Of a stretch of DNA of 10,946 nt, positions 1 through 6,595 are shown piece after piece. The number at the start of each line of letters is the position of its first letter. Position 1 is the stretch's first letter. The position numbers and the translations under genes are program-made. Below the pieces are notes generated by a model. That model had not been told where the DNA came from, searched no databases, and was given only the letters and a program-made list of their open reading frames with translations. This stretch comes from Varibaculum cambriense (lineage in GTDB: Bacteria > Actinomycetota > Actinomycetes > Actinomycetales > Actinomycetaceae), in NCBI RefSeq assembly GCF_002848005.1, contig NZ_PKHX01000010.1, positions 1 through 10,946 of the forward strand. The letters are read 5' to 3'.

Positions 1-115
1 AAAACGTTCCAAAATCATCAGCATCAAAAAAACAAAAAACAAGAAAAAACCAAAACACCCAACCAAACAGCCAGGCACCCCAGTTCAATCCCACACAAAC
101 AAAACAAAAAAACAC

Positions 116-128
116 ACTATCGAGAACA
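116..128 (-). promoter_or_regulatory. boxA-like antitermination element
   Basis: The minus strand reads TGTTCTCGATAGT followed by GTGTT and T runs. It resembles the start of a boxA element (TGTTCTTTGA-type) merged with the 'CTCGATAGTGTG' stretch common in actinobacterial rRNA leaders and spacers. Its place downstream of the promoter and hairpin and ahead of 16S fits Nus-factor antitermination. The match to boxA is partial. Confidence 0.45.
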
Positions 129-176
129 CAAACAACCAAACCACAAACCAACCAAAAACGATCAGTAAAGGTCGCT

Positions 177-191
177 GCGCGAAAAACGCGC
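177..191 (-). other. Leader hairpin (boxB-like) just after the predicted start
   Basis: On the minus strand GCGCG, five T, CGCGC form a perfect 5-bp stem with a T5 loop at the very start of the predicted rRNA transcript. It could be the boxB-like hairpin of an rRNA antitermination region or simply a stabilising 5' hairpin. The inverted repeat is seen directly; the role is inferred. Confidence 0.45.
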
Positions 192-198
192 GAGTCTC

Positions 199-228
199 AG
201 TCTAACAGATTTGGTTTTTGGATTTCAA
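199..228 (-). promoter_or_regulatory. Probable rRNA operon promoter (TTGAAA-N18-TAGACT)
   Basis: On the minus strand a -35 box TTGAAA (228-223) is followed by an 18-base spacer and a -10 box TAGACT (204-199). TAGACT with an 18-base spacer is a typical form for actinobacterial rRNA promoters. The transcript would start near 192, directly before a GC hairpin and the GT-rich leader. The assignment is inferred from the motif pair and position. Confidence 0.68.
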
Positions 229-379
229 CTTATTTCTAAGTGAAACAGGCCATAAAACCAGTTCTTATCTGTTAAGTACTAAGTCAAACAATCTAGCCCA
301 CTGACCCAGAACCGAAGCTCTCTGCCGGGGCAACAGGTATTAACTTACCTACTGCAGTTAGAAAACTTCAAACTGAGAC
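229..379. other. Intergenic stretch upstream of the rRNA promoter, no gene seen
   Basis: No ORF, tRNA fold or convincing second promoter could be supported here. A minus-strand TTGACT at 287-282 resembles a -35 box, but no TANNNT hexamer stands at a 16-18 base spacing. The stretch probably holds upstream promoter sequence for the rRNA operon, whose exact content cannot be resolved by eye. Confidence 0.4.
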
Positions 380-420
380 GCGGTGACCTCTCACACACCG
401 CCAAAAATAAGCTATTTTTG
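380..420 (-). terminator. Two adjacent inverted repeats at the end of tyrS
   Basis: On the minus strand CAAAAATA-gct-TATTTTTG (420-402) is a perfect 8-bp inverted repeat that contains the tyrS stop codon TAG. It is followed at once by GCGGTG, a 10-base loop and CACCGC (401-380), a 6-bp GC stem. No T run follows the GC stem, so this is not a textbook intrinsic terminator. It may still end or slow tyrS transcription ahead of the rRNA promoter about 150 bases downstream. The repeats are seen; termination is inferred and weak. Confidence 0.35.
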
Positions 421-1677
421 CAGGTAAGCGACAGCTAGATTGCGCTTGCCTTTCCGGAAAAGCACCAAAGAACCCGGCAGCACGTCCTCGGAAGTGATAA
501 CCCGATCCGGGTCGGTGACTTTCTGATTGTTCAGATAAGCGCCACCGTTCTTAATGGTGCGCATCGCCGCGCCCCGCCCCTTCTCAAAGCCCGCTGCTAT
601 CAGCAGATCCACCAGGTTAGTTTTCCCGATTTCTACCTTGGCGCTGGGCAAATGGGCAGTCGCTCCCTTCAAGGTGTTGCCGTCCACCTGATGCAGATCC
701 CCACTACCCCACAGGGCTTCGGTAGCTGCCAAAACCTGATCCAGTGCCTCTTGACCATGAACCAGGCGGGTTACCTCCGCGGCCAGCGCCTTTTGAGCTT
801 CGCGTTTATGAGGACGCTCAGCTACCTCGACTGCCAGCGCTTCAATTTCCTCGCGGGACAGGAAAGTAAATACCTTCAAGAACCGAACTACGTCCGCATC
901 TTCGGCACCCAGCCAGAACTGGTAGAACTCGTAGGGCGAAAGCATCTCTGGATCTAGCCAAATTGCCCCGCCCTCGGATTTACCAAACTTGGAGCCATCC
1001 GCCTTGGTGATCAAAGGAGTGGTCATAACATGGACATCTTTGCCCTCTACCTTATGGATTAGATCCATGCCACCCACCAGGTTGCCCCACTGGTCATTGC
1101 CGCCAGTTTCCAGGGTGCAGCCGTAACGGCGGTATAACTGCAGGAAATCATAGGCTTGCAGGATTTGGTAGCTGAACTCCGTGTAGGAAATTCCTTCTTC
1201 AGACTTCAGACGCCGCGCCACCGCATCTTTAGACAGCATGGTTCCCATCCGGAAGTTTTTACCCAAGTCACGTAGGAGTTCAATCGCTCCTAGATCCTGG
1301 ATCCAGTCCATATTGTTAACCATGATTGCCGGGTTATCGCCCTCGAAATCCAGAAAACGGCTGATTTGCCCGCGCAGGCGCTCTACCCAGCCCGCAACTA
1401 CTTCTTTAGGTTGCAACTGGCGCTCCGCGGTCATCCGGGGATCCCCGATCAAGCCGGTAGCACCCCCAACCAGAGCAATAGGACGGTGCCCTGCCTTTTG
1501 CAAATGCCGCATCATCAGCACCTGCACCAAATGTCCGTGATGCAGGGAAGCAGCAGTAGGATCAAAACCGCAATAGAAAGTGACCGGTCCATTGGCAAGT
1601 GCTTCCCGCAGTTTCGCGAGATCAGTGTGCTGGGCAAGTAGGCCCCGCCATTCCAGCTCATCAATAATATCGGCCAC
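412..1677 (-). CDS. tyrS: Tyrosyl-tRNA synthetase
   Basis: Charges tRNA-Tyr with tyrosine using ATP in the cytoplasm; a class Ic aminoacyl-tRNA synthetase. The 421-residue length matches bacterial TyrRS. Visible landmarks are the tyrosine-pocket stretch YCGFD (35-39), the HIGH-type motif HHGH (46-49), an unusual second-position histidine instead of isoleucine, the QILQAYDFL segment (171-179), GGNDQWGN (192-199) and the KMSKS-type loop KFGKS (230-234). A C-terminal S4-like RNA-binding domain lies at about 354-415. The start is GTG at 1677-1675, preceded by AGAAAGGAAT as ribosome binding site. A minus-strand TAGACT at 1756-1751 may be the -10 box of its own promoter, without a clear -35. It is followed by the rRNA leader, co-directional. 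Confidence 0.97.
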   Translation of the reverse strand: MADIIDELEWRGLLAQHTDLAKLREALANGPVTFYCGFDPTAASLHHGHLVQVLMMRHLQKAGHRPIALVGGATGLIGDPRMTAERQLQPKEVVAGWVERLRGQISRFLDFEGDNPAIMVNNMDWIQDLGAIELLRDLGKNFRMGTMLSKDAVARRLKSEEGISYTEFSYQILQAYDFLQLYRRYGCTLETGGNDQWGNLVGGMDLIHKVEGKDVHVMTTPLITKADGSKFGKSEGGAIWLDPEMLSPYEFYQFWLGAEDADVVRFLKVFTFLSREEIEALAVEVAERPHKREAQKALAAEVTRLVHGQEALDQVLAATEALWGSGDLHQVDGNTLKGATAHLPSAKVEIGKTNLVDLLIAAGFEKGRGAAMRTIKNGGAYLNNQKVTDPDRVITSEDVLPGSLVLFRKGKRNLAVAYLQK

Positions 1678-1805
1678 GATATTCCTTTCTTATGCAGGTT
1701 AAACTCGTGATCCCCCTCGGGGTGAACACGTCTATATTCTTCTCGGGCTTAGTCTAACCTACCTGCGGACGCAGCTGGGGGTTTGCTTCCTATCCGGAAT
1801 GCTGC
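1678..1805 (-). promoter_or_regulatory. tyrS upstream region with possible -10 box and small leader hairpin
   Basis: This 128-base gap lies between the EIIC-like gene and tyrS, both leftward. A TAGACT hexamer at 1756-1751 could serve as a -10, but no good -35 stands 16-18 bases ahead of it. The implied leader of about 65 bases contains CCCC-GAG-GGGG, a 4-bp hairpin, and the tyrS ribosome binding site. The T-box signature for uncharged-tRNA sensing (AGGGTGG-type) is absent. No clear terminator for the upstream gene is visible. Confidence 0.35.
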
Positions 1806-2873
1806 CTATTTTTCGAGCAGCATATCCCCGTCTTTGATCCACCCCTGCTTCCGCATAAACTCAGCAAATAGCAAAGAAAGGGCGGCGGGGGCAATAAAGT
1901 GCAGCAGCAAGATCATTCCCAAAAGTGCTGGCCAAGATGTAGTTGGCCCCATTACATTCCAGGTCATAATCTGTCCCACTAAACCGGAAGTTCCCATTCC
2001 GGAGCCGGCCGCATTCGATTCCATTTTGAAAACCATAGTGGCAATGGGACCGAGAATCGCAGAAGCCAAAGTGGGGGGAACCCAGATTAAGGGATGTCGC
2101 ATAATATTGGGAACCTGCAGCATGGATGTACCGATACCCTGCGAGATTAGGCCGGAAACTTTATTTTCTCGATAGGACGCGACTGCGAAACCTACCATCT
2201 GCGCGCTACACCCCACGGTCGCCGCCCCGGCTGCCAGGCCGGATAGCCCCAAGACGATTCCCAGGGCTGCCGACGAGATCGGGAGGGTCAAAATCATCCC
2301 CATCAGCACCGACACAATAATGCCCATTAGGAAGGGTTGCCGCTCAGTTCCCCAGTTAATAATGGCTCCGAGAGCGGTCATCATCTGCGAAATTCCCGGT
2401 CCAATTGCCAGACCTACGATAGCGCCGGACGTGACAGTAACGAAGGGAGTTACCAAGATATCGACGGGAGTCTTACCGGAAACCAGCAGGCCAAACTCGA
2501 CTGCCACGAAGGAGGCGATAAATGCCCCCAACGGTTCTCCCGGCCCCTGCAGCTGCATGGAAAGACCATCCACAATTCCACCGCTCAAGATTTTGGCAGC
2601 ATGGGCGCCAATCATCCCGGCTAACCCGGTACCTACCACTACATAGGTAGAGGCTTTCAGGCGGTGCGCTACCCCTATCCCAATACCGGCACCGGTAAGT
2701 ACTGAGGCGACCGAACCGATCAGTACCAGTCCCCGTCCGATTATTCCCGGAATGAAACCCCCCACTTGCACCATGATGGTGCCGATAATCAGGGAGGCGA
2801 ATAGCCCGTGCGCCATGCCGGTCATCGCGTCAATAAAGAACAGAGACAACCAGCCTTTTATACGTTGTTTCAT
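1806..2873 (-). CDS. PTS EIIC_2 / PfoR-like membrane protein
   Basis: A 355-residue, very hydrophobic integral membrane protein with about eight to ten predicted spans. It belongs by pattern to the EIIC_2 / PfoR-like family, proteins related to the sugar-translocating IIC subunit of the phosphotransferase system. Family-like stretches are GKTPVDILVTP (133-143) and GTSMLQVPN (248-256). No EIIA or EIIB domain is fused or encoded next to it, so phosphotransfer-coupled uptake would need partners elsewhere. Some family members are described as putative regulators (PfoR of Clostridium perfringens), so the substrate and even the transport role are open. The start is ATG at 2873-2871; GAAGGAAAGC lies somewhat far upstream as ribosome binding site. 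It diverges from the NrtR-like gene across an 83-bp gap with a 25-bp palindrome, suggesting control by that regulator. Confidence 0.83.
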   Translation of the reverse strand: MKQRIKGWLSLFFIDAMTGMAHGLFASLIIGTIMVQVGGFIPGIIGRGLVLIGSVASVLTGAGIGIGVAHRLKASTYVVVGTGLAGMIGAHAAKILSGGIVDGLSMQLQGPGEPLGAFIASFVAVEFGLLVSGKTPVDILVTPFVTVTSGAIVGLAIGPGISQMMTALGAIINWGTERQPFLMGIIVSVLMGMILTLPISSAALGIVLGLSGLAAGAATVGCSAQMVGFAVASYRENKVSGLISQGIGTSMLQVPNIMRHPLIWVPPTLASAILGPIATMVFKMESNAAGSGMGTSGLVGQIMTWNVMGPTTSWPALLGMILLLHFIAPAALSLLFAEFMRKQGWIKDGDMLLEK

Positions 2874-2876
2874 CTT

Positions 2877-2887
2877 GGAAGCTTTCC
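2877..2887 (-). promoter_or_regulatory. Ribosome binding site of the EIIC-like gene within a small hairpin
   Basis: On the minus strand the Shine-Dalgarno-like GAAGGA runs into GGAA-AGC-TTCC (2887-2877), a 4-bp inverted repeat. The distance to the ATG is longer than usual. The hairpin could partly mask the site and lower translation. The repeat is seen; the effect is inferred and may be chance. Confidence 0.25.
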
Positions 2888-2906
2888 TTCTTGAGGTAAC
2901 CGTTTT

Positions 2907-2931
2907 AGTTTTCGTCTAATAGTCGAAAACT
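2907..2931. promoter_or_regulatory. 25-bp palindrome, candidate operator between divergent genes
   Basis: The half-site AGTTTTCG (2907-2914) is repeated inverted as CGAAAACT (2924-2931). The 9-base core is itself nearly symmetric (CTA-a-TAG flanked by one mismatched T pair), so 11 of 12 base pairs per arm match around the central A at 2919. It lies 33 bases upstream of the EIIC-like start and 25 bases upstream of the regulator start. Its centre holds a minus-strand TATTAG that could be a -10 box, so a bound dimer would block leftward transcription. Assignment to the adjacent NrtR-like protein is inferred from position and symmetry. Confidence 0.66.
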
Positions 2932-2942
2932 GGAATTTAAGC

Positions 2943-2948
2943 TACCAT
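2943..2948 (+). promoter_or_regulatory. Possible -10 box for a leaderless regulator message
   Basis: TACCAT lies 8 bases before the GTG start, which would place the transcript start at or next to the start codon. Leaderless messages are common in actinobacteria, and no ribosome binding site is visible. No good -35 box is present, so this is tentative. Confidence 0.3.
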
Positions 2949-2956
2949 AAGATTTT

Positions 2957-3661
2957 GTGAGAACCCAATTGCGAGACGCCGAAGGAGCCGCCGTCTACCG
3001 GCATGAAGCACTGAGCGTAGTCTTGCAACTCCGGGGAGATTCCCCGCAGCTAATGGTGCTGGTTGCGCGCCGGGAGCACTCCCCCTTCCGGGGTTTGTCC
3101 GCTCTCCCCTCTGGCCCTTTAGAACCGGAGGAAACCCTCGGCGCCAGCGCTTTTCGTCACCTTTCAGAAAAGATGGATATTGCAGCTCTGTCCTATATGG
3201 AACAATTAGGCACCCGCTCCGATCCCCGCCGCGACCCCAGCCAACGCACCGTAGCCACCGCCTATTTGGGGCTAGTGCCTGCCCAAGTAAAAACGACGAT
3301 TCCCGCTTACGCCCAATGGGTGCCGGTAAACAACCTGCCGCAAATGGCTTATGACCACGCCGATATTATTTCCGAGGGCGTAGATCGGCTGCGGGCAAAA
3401 CTTTCCTATACCAATATTGCGTTTGCCTTGGCGCCTCCGGATTTCACTATGGCGGAGCTAACCCACCTCTACCAGGCTGCTTTGGGACATGAAGTCTCCC
3501 CCACCAACTTGCAGCGGGTGCTCAGTCGCCGTGGGCAGCTCGCCCCCACCGGTCAGCGTAAAGCCCCTGGCACCAAAGGCGGGCGTCCCGCTCGCCGTTT
3601 CCGCTTCACCAAGCAAACCATGCAGGTAACCGACCCCTTCGCCATCCTCCGTCCCTCCTAA
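2957..3661 (+). CDS. NrtR-family Nudix-like transcriptional regulator
   Basis: A 234-residue two-domain protein of NrtR type: an N-terminal Nudix-fold ligand sensor (about 10-150) and a C-terminal winged helix-turn-helix (about 163-216) ending in the family-typical GRPARRFRF (209-217). NrtR proteins bind ADP-ribose-like or sugar-derived ligands and release DNA in response; family members control NAD synthesis or sugar use. The Nudix box is degraded: G53 and E59 remain, but the catalytic RE is R67-H68, the second glutamate of the EE pair is K72, and the glycine is D74, so hydrolysis is unlikely. The segment DPSQRTVATAYLGLV (93-107) is also family-like. The start is GTG at 2957, set by an in-frame TAA at 2948-2950. 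No Shine-Dalgarno precedes it, so a leaderless message is possible. Its target is probably its own promoter region and the divergent EIIC-like gene. Confidence 0.88.
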   Translation: MRTQLRDAEGAAVYRHEALSVVLQLRGDSPQLMVLVARREHSPFRGLSALPSGPLEPEETLGASAFRHLSEKMDIAALSYMEQLGTRSDPRRDPSQRTVATAYLGLVPAQVKTTIPAYAQWVPVNNLPQMAYDHADIISEGVDRLRAKLSYTNIAFALAPPDFTMAELTHLYQAALGHEVSPTNLQRVLSRRGQLAPTGQRKAPGTKGGRPARRFRFTKQTMQVTDPFAILRPS

Positions 3662-3830
3662 AGAACGCAAAATCCGCACGTAAGCTCAGGGACGTAGCCG
3701 ACTAAACAGCGTACATGTTGCCAGTGGGCTGATTTATTTTCCCGCGCGCAAGCTACCTATTCCCGGAAAACAACGACGGGATTAAAAGTGAAAATTTCCT
3801 GCAGGAGACGTGACTAGAGGATTCGTATGA

Positions 3831-3941
3831 GCGCGTGGGGGCGGATTTATGCCGAGGGGTAGGCTGCGGGCACTAAATCCGTGAAAATGCCAGAGCATTT
3901 TCCGGATTTCGGGGCGCGAGGCAAAATCCGCCCGCACGCGC
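3831..3941. repeat. Nested inverted repeat behind argH
   Basis: The outer arms GCGCGTGGGGGCGGATTT (3831-3848) and AAATCCGCCCGCACGCGC (3924-3941) are complementary at 17 of 18 positions. Inside them lies the separate 15-bp hairpin at 3875-3909. The whole could fold into a large branched RNA structure in either direction or a cruciform in DNA. It might be a compound bidirectional terminator or a short palindromic repeat element of the REP/MITE kind; copy number elsewhere cannot be seen from this window. Confidence 0.6.
3875..3909 (-). terminator. Strong hairpin, candidate terminator of the arg operon
   Basis: The arms 3875-3890 and 3895-3909 pair over 15 bp, with one bulged T at 3882 and the loop CAGA. 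The stem lies about 50 bases beyond the argH stop, in the gap between convergent genes, and is nearly symmetric, so it could act in both directions. Its T tracts are inside the stem (GGATTT, GCATTTTC) and no clear U tail follows on either strand. Termination is therefore inferred from stem length and position. Confidence 0.5.
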
Positions 3942-3957
3942 GGAAACAGGGAAGGAA

Positions 3958-5385
3958 CTATTTGAATTCCAGATGTTTGCCGGCGAAATTGGTGTGGATG
4001 CGCGCGATCTGCTCTTCGGCGGAATCGATCTGCCGCGCGACCTGCGCGGGCGCCGTCCCTCCGCGGCCGGCACGAGCCTGCACGGAACCGGCGGGGCTGA
4101 GCACTTCCCGCACTTCGGGAGTTAGCAGCGGGTCGATAGCGGTGAACTGTTCGTCACTCAAATCCGCCAGCTCTATCCCGTTCTCTTCGCATTTGCGTAC
4201 GCAAGCCCCGGATACTTCATGTGCCTGCCGGAAGGGCATACCCCGCGCCACTAGCCACTCGGCAATATCGGTGGCCAACGAAAACCCTTGGGGCGCGAGT
4301 TCTTCTAGACGGCCGTAGTCAATCGTCATAGTGGCTATCATGCCGCTTACAGCCGGCAGCAAAACCTCTAAAGTGTCGACCTGGTCAAAAACTGGTTCTT
4401 TGTCTTCTTGCAGGTCACGTGCATAGGCGAAGGGGAGCCCTTTGAGGACTGTCAGCAGGCCGGTTAAATCCCCAATCATGCGACCGGCTTTACCTCGCGC
4501 CAATTCTGCCACATCCGGATTCTTCTTTTGCGGCATAATCGATGATCCTGTGGAGAACGCATCATCCAAGGTGACGTACCCGAACTCTTTGGTATTCCAA
4601 ATAATGATTTCTTCCGCAAGGGAGGAAATATCAATCCCGACCTGGGCGCAGATGAACGCAAACTCGGCCACCACATCACGGGTGGCGGTTCCGTCTATGG
4701 AGTTTTCTACTACTCGGTCAAAGGCCAGATCTTCCCCCACTTGTACCGGGTCTAGCCCCAGGGTGTTGCCCGCGAGCGCCCCGGATCCGTAGGGACTGGC
4801 GGCGACGCGCCGATCCCAATCCTCAAAACGCTGGATATCCCGCAGCAGCGGCCACAGGTGAGCCAAGAGCTGGTGAGCAAGCAATACCGGCTGGGCATGC
4901 TGCATATGGGTGCGCCCGGGCATGACTGTATCCCCGGCGGCTTTAGCCTGGCTCAAAAGAGCTTCTGCGACCTCAATAATTCTCTCAGCTAGGGCGCGTG
5001 CCTGGTTTCGCAGATACATCCGGATGAGGGTGGCAATCTGGTCGTTACGGCTACGTCCAGCACGCAGTTTCCCTCCTAAATGCGGTCCGGCCTCCTCTAA
5101 TAGTCCTCTTTCTAAGGCGGTATGCACGTCCTCGTCACCGGGGTCAGAGGTAAAGGCACCGCTTTTAACTTTTTCTTCCAGCCGCCCCAGAGCTGCCAAC
5201 ATCTGTGATAGTTCTTCCGCGTCTAGCAGGCCGGCTCCTGCGAGCGCCCGGGCATGGGCGCGCGAACCGGCTAAATCATAGAGCGCCAGGCGCCAATCGA
5301 AGTGGGTGGATACTGAAAGTGCCGCTAAAGCCTGGGAAGGGCCGCCGGAAAAGCGTCCTCCCCATAGCGATACCTGTTCGCTCAT
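3958..5385 (-). CDS. argH: Argininosuccinate lyase
   Basis: Last step of arginine biosynthesis: splits argininosuccinate into arginine and fumarate in the cytoplasm, as a homotetramer of the fumarase/aspartase superfamily. The 475 residues match the family length. Motifs seen are LWGGRF (7-12), [12 protein letters not shown] (105-116), [10 protein letters not shown] (157-166) with the catalytic Thr-His pair, and the signature [11 protein letters not shown] (280-290) with the catalytic serine loop. The frame stays open 54 codons upstream into argG, but ATG at 5385-5383 gives the usual [12 protein letters not shown] start. That ATG follows the argG stop by one base (TAATATG), which implies translational coupling; the ribosome binding site is weak and A-rich. 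Last gene of the operon, followed by the nested inverted repeats. Confidence 0.98.
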   Translation of the reverse strand: MSEQVSLWGGRFSGGPSQALAALSVSTHFDWRLALYDLAGSRAHARALAGAGLLDAEELSQMLAALGRLEEKVKSGAFTSDPGDEDVHTALERGLLEEAGPHLGGKLRAGRSRNDQIATLIRMYLRNQARALAERIIEVAEALLSQAKAAGDTVMPGRTHMQHAQPVLLAHQLLAHLWPLLRDIQRFEDWDRRVAASPYGSGALAGNTLGLDPVQVGEDLAFDRVVENSIDGTATRDVVAEFAFICAQVGIDISSLAEEIIIWNTKEFGYVTLDDAFSTGSSIMPQKKNPDVAELARGKAGRMIGDLTGLLTVLKGLPFAYARDLQEDKEPVFDQVDTLEVLLPAVSGMIATMTIDYGRLEELAPQGFSLATDIAEWLVARGMPFRQAHEVSGACVRKCEENGIELADLSDEQFTAIDPLLTPEVREVLSPAGSVQARAGRGGTAPAQVARQIDSAEEQIARIHTNFAGKHLEFK

Positions 5386-5386
5386 A

Positions 5387-6595
5387 TTATTTCTTGCTTT
5401 CTTTTTGTTCCCGCGCCGCTGCCAACTGGGTTGAGAGCCCATATATTCCGATGAATCCGCGCGAGAGGGACTGGTCGAAGCTGTCTCCTGAATCGTAGGT
5501 CGCCAGGTTGAAGTCATACAAGCCGACTTCGGAGCGCCGTCCATCAACTACTGCCCGCCCGCCGTGCAGAATCATCCGGATATCTCCGGTGACGTATTTT
5601 TGGCTGTCCTCTACGAAAGCATCGAGCGAACCTTTCAGAGGTGAATACCATTGGCCTTCATAAACTAGTTCTGACCAGCGCTGTTCCACTTGCCGTTTGA
5701 AGCGTCCTTGTTCGCGCTCCAAAGTGAGGTTTTCTAGATTCTGGTGGGCGATAATCAACGCCACTGCGCCGGGAGCCTCATAGATTTCCCGCGACTTAAT
5801 CCCTACCAGGCGATCTTCCACCATATCCAGGCGACCTATCCCCTGGGCGCCTGCCCGGCGGTTCATTTCCTGAATGATTTCCAGGGGCGACATTGCCTGC
5901 CCGTCCAAAGCCACCGGAACACCCTGCTTAAAACTAATAACTACCTGGTCCGGAATCGGCGGGTAGGCGGGATCATCGGTGTAAACATAGACGTCTTTAG
6001 TGGGCGGATTCCACAGATCCTCCAGGTATCCGGTCTCTACCGCGCGTCCCCACACGTTCTGGTCGATCGAGAAGGGGTTATGCTTGGTAGTTTCGATCGG
6101 CAACTCGTGCTCTTCGGCGTATTTAATCGCCACATCCCGGGTTAGCGCCAGATCCCGTACCGGCGAAATACATTTAATTTCCGGGTTTTGGCTGGTGAGC
6201 GACACCTCGAAACGTACTTGGTCATTACCTTTACCGGTACAGCCATGAGCCACAGTATCGGCGCCAAATTTATTGGCTACTTTCACCAGGTGTTTACAAA
6301 TCAGCGGCCGAGAAAGCGCCGATACCAGCGGATACTGATCCATGTAAAGACCATTGGCTTTGATTGCCGGTAGGCAATATTCTTCGGCGAATTCATCTTT
6401 CGCGTCAGCCACATAGGCATCGACTGCCCCGCAATCCAGGGCGCGCTGGCGAATTACCTCCAGGTCTTCCCCGCCTTGCCCTACGTCAACGGCGCAGGCG
6501 ATCACCTCTTTACCGGTTTGTTCTCCGATCCAGCCGATGGCTACCGAAGTGTCCAATCCGCCCGAATATGCCAGTACTACCCGATCTTTACTCAT
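5387..6595 (-). CDS. argG: Argininosuccinate synthase
   Basis: Joins citrulline and aspartate with ATP to form argininosuccinate, the penultimate step of arginine synthesis. The 402 residues are normal length for the bacterial type-1 enzyme. The ATP-pyrophosphatase loop AYSGGLDTS (9-17), [14 protein letters not shown] (117-130) and the SPVRD segment are all present. The ATG at 6595-6593 lies inside the end of argD (8-nt overlap), with AGGAGAA (6607-6601) as a strong ribosome binding site. In most actinobacteria argF and argR would stand between argD and argG; here argG follows argD directly. The lysine-rich tail (EQKESKK) ends one base before argH. Confidence 0.98.
   Translation of the reverse strand: MSKDRVVLAYSGGLDTSVAIGWIGEQTGKEVIACAVDVGQGGEDLEVIRQRALDCGAVDAYVADAKDEFAEEYCLPAIKANGLYMDQYPLVSALSRPLICKHLVKVANKFGADTVAHGCTGKGNDQVRFEVSLTSQNPEIKCISPVRDLALTRDVAIKYAEEHELPIETTKHNPFSIDQNVWGRAVETGYLEDLWNPPTKDVYVYTDDPAYPPIPDQVVISFKQGVPVALDGQAMSPLEIIQEMNRRAGAQGIGRLDMVEDRLVGIKSREIYEAPGAVALIIAHQNLENLTLEREQGRFKRQVEQRWSELVYEGQWYSPLKGSLDAFVEDSQKYVTGDIRMILHGGRAVVDGRRSEVGLYDFNLATYDSGDSFDQSLSRGFIGIYGLSTQLAAAREQKESKK

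Larger units (their letters stand above)
1..198 (-). other. Probable rRNA operon leader (16S gene off the left edge)
   Basis: Read on the minus strand this is a transcribed-looking leader. It follows a promoter at 199-228 and becomes extremely G/T-rich, with almost no G on the plus strand over the first 160 bases and several T runs. Such GT-rich leaders with a boxA-like element precede 16S rRNA genes in actinobacteria, where they pair with sequence behind 16S to form an RNase III processing stem. No part of mature 16S (for example its AGAGTTTGATC start) is inside the window, so the rRNA gene is inferred, not seen. No ORF or tRNA fold was found here. The neighbour tyrS, co-directional and upstream, fits a common actinobacterial arrangement. 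Confidence 0.72.
3662..3957. other. Intergenic region between convergent genes, repeat-rich
   Basis: This 296-base stretch separates the rightward regulator from the leftward end of argH. No convincing gene was found. It holds five copies of AAATCCG in alternating orientation (3670, 3842, 3875, 3903, 3924) and nested inverted repeats at 3831-3941. There is also a weak 5-bp inverted repeat TCCCG/CGGGA at 3761-3781. A region between convergent genes is the expected place for terminators of both. Confidence 0.6.

Noticed and set aside
262..287. Second rRNA promoter with -35 TTGACT at 287-282
   Set aside because: No acceptable -10 (TANNNT) stands 16-18 bases downstream on the minus strand; the nearest candidate is only 14 bases away.
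1678..1760. T-box riboswitch ahead of tyrS
   Set aside because: The leader is too short and the conserved T-box sequence and antiterminator/terminator pair are absent; only a 4-bp CCCC-GAG-GGGG hairpin is visible.
3458..3679. Minus-strand open frame of 73 codons opposite the regulator's 3' end
   Set aside because: Antisense to the DNA-binding domain coding region, glycine-rich without any motif; most likely a composition artefact.
3881..4318. Plus-strand open frame of 145 codons over the 3' end of argH
   Set aside because: It lies almost wholly antisense to a well-supported argH, begins inside the hairpin region and resembles no recognisable protein. GC-rich coding DNA routinely produces such antisense frames.
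5386..5547. 54-codon N-terminal extension of the argH reading frame
   Set aside because: This extension would overlap argG and reads as non-family sequence; the ATG at 5385 gives the conserved [12 protein letters not shown] start directly after the argG stop.
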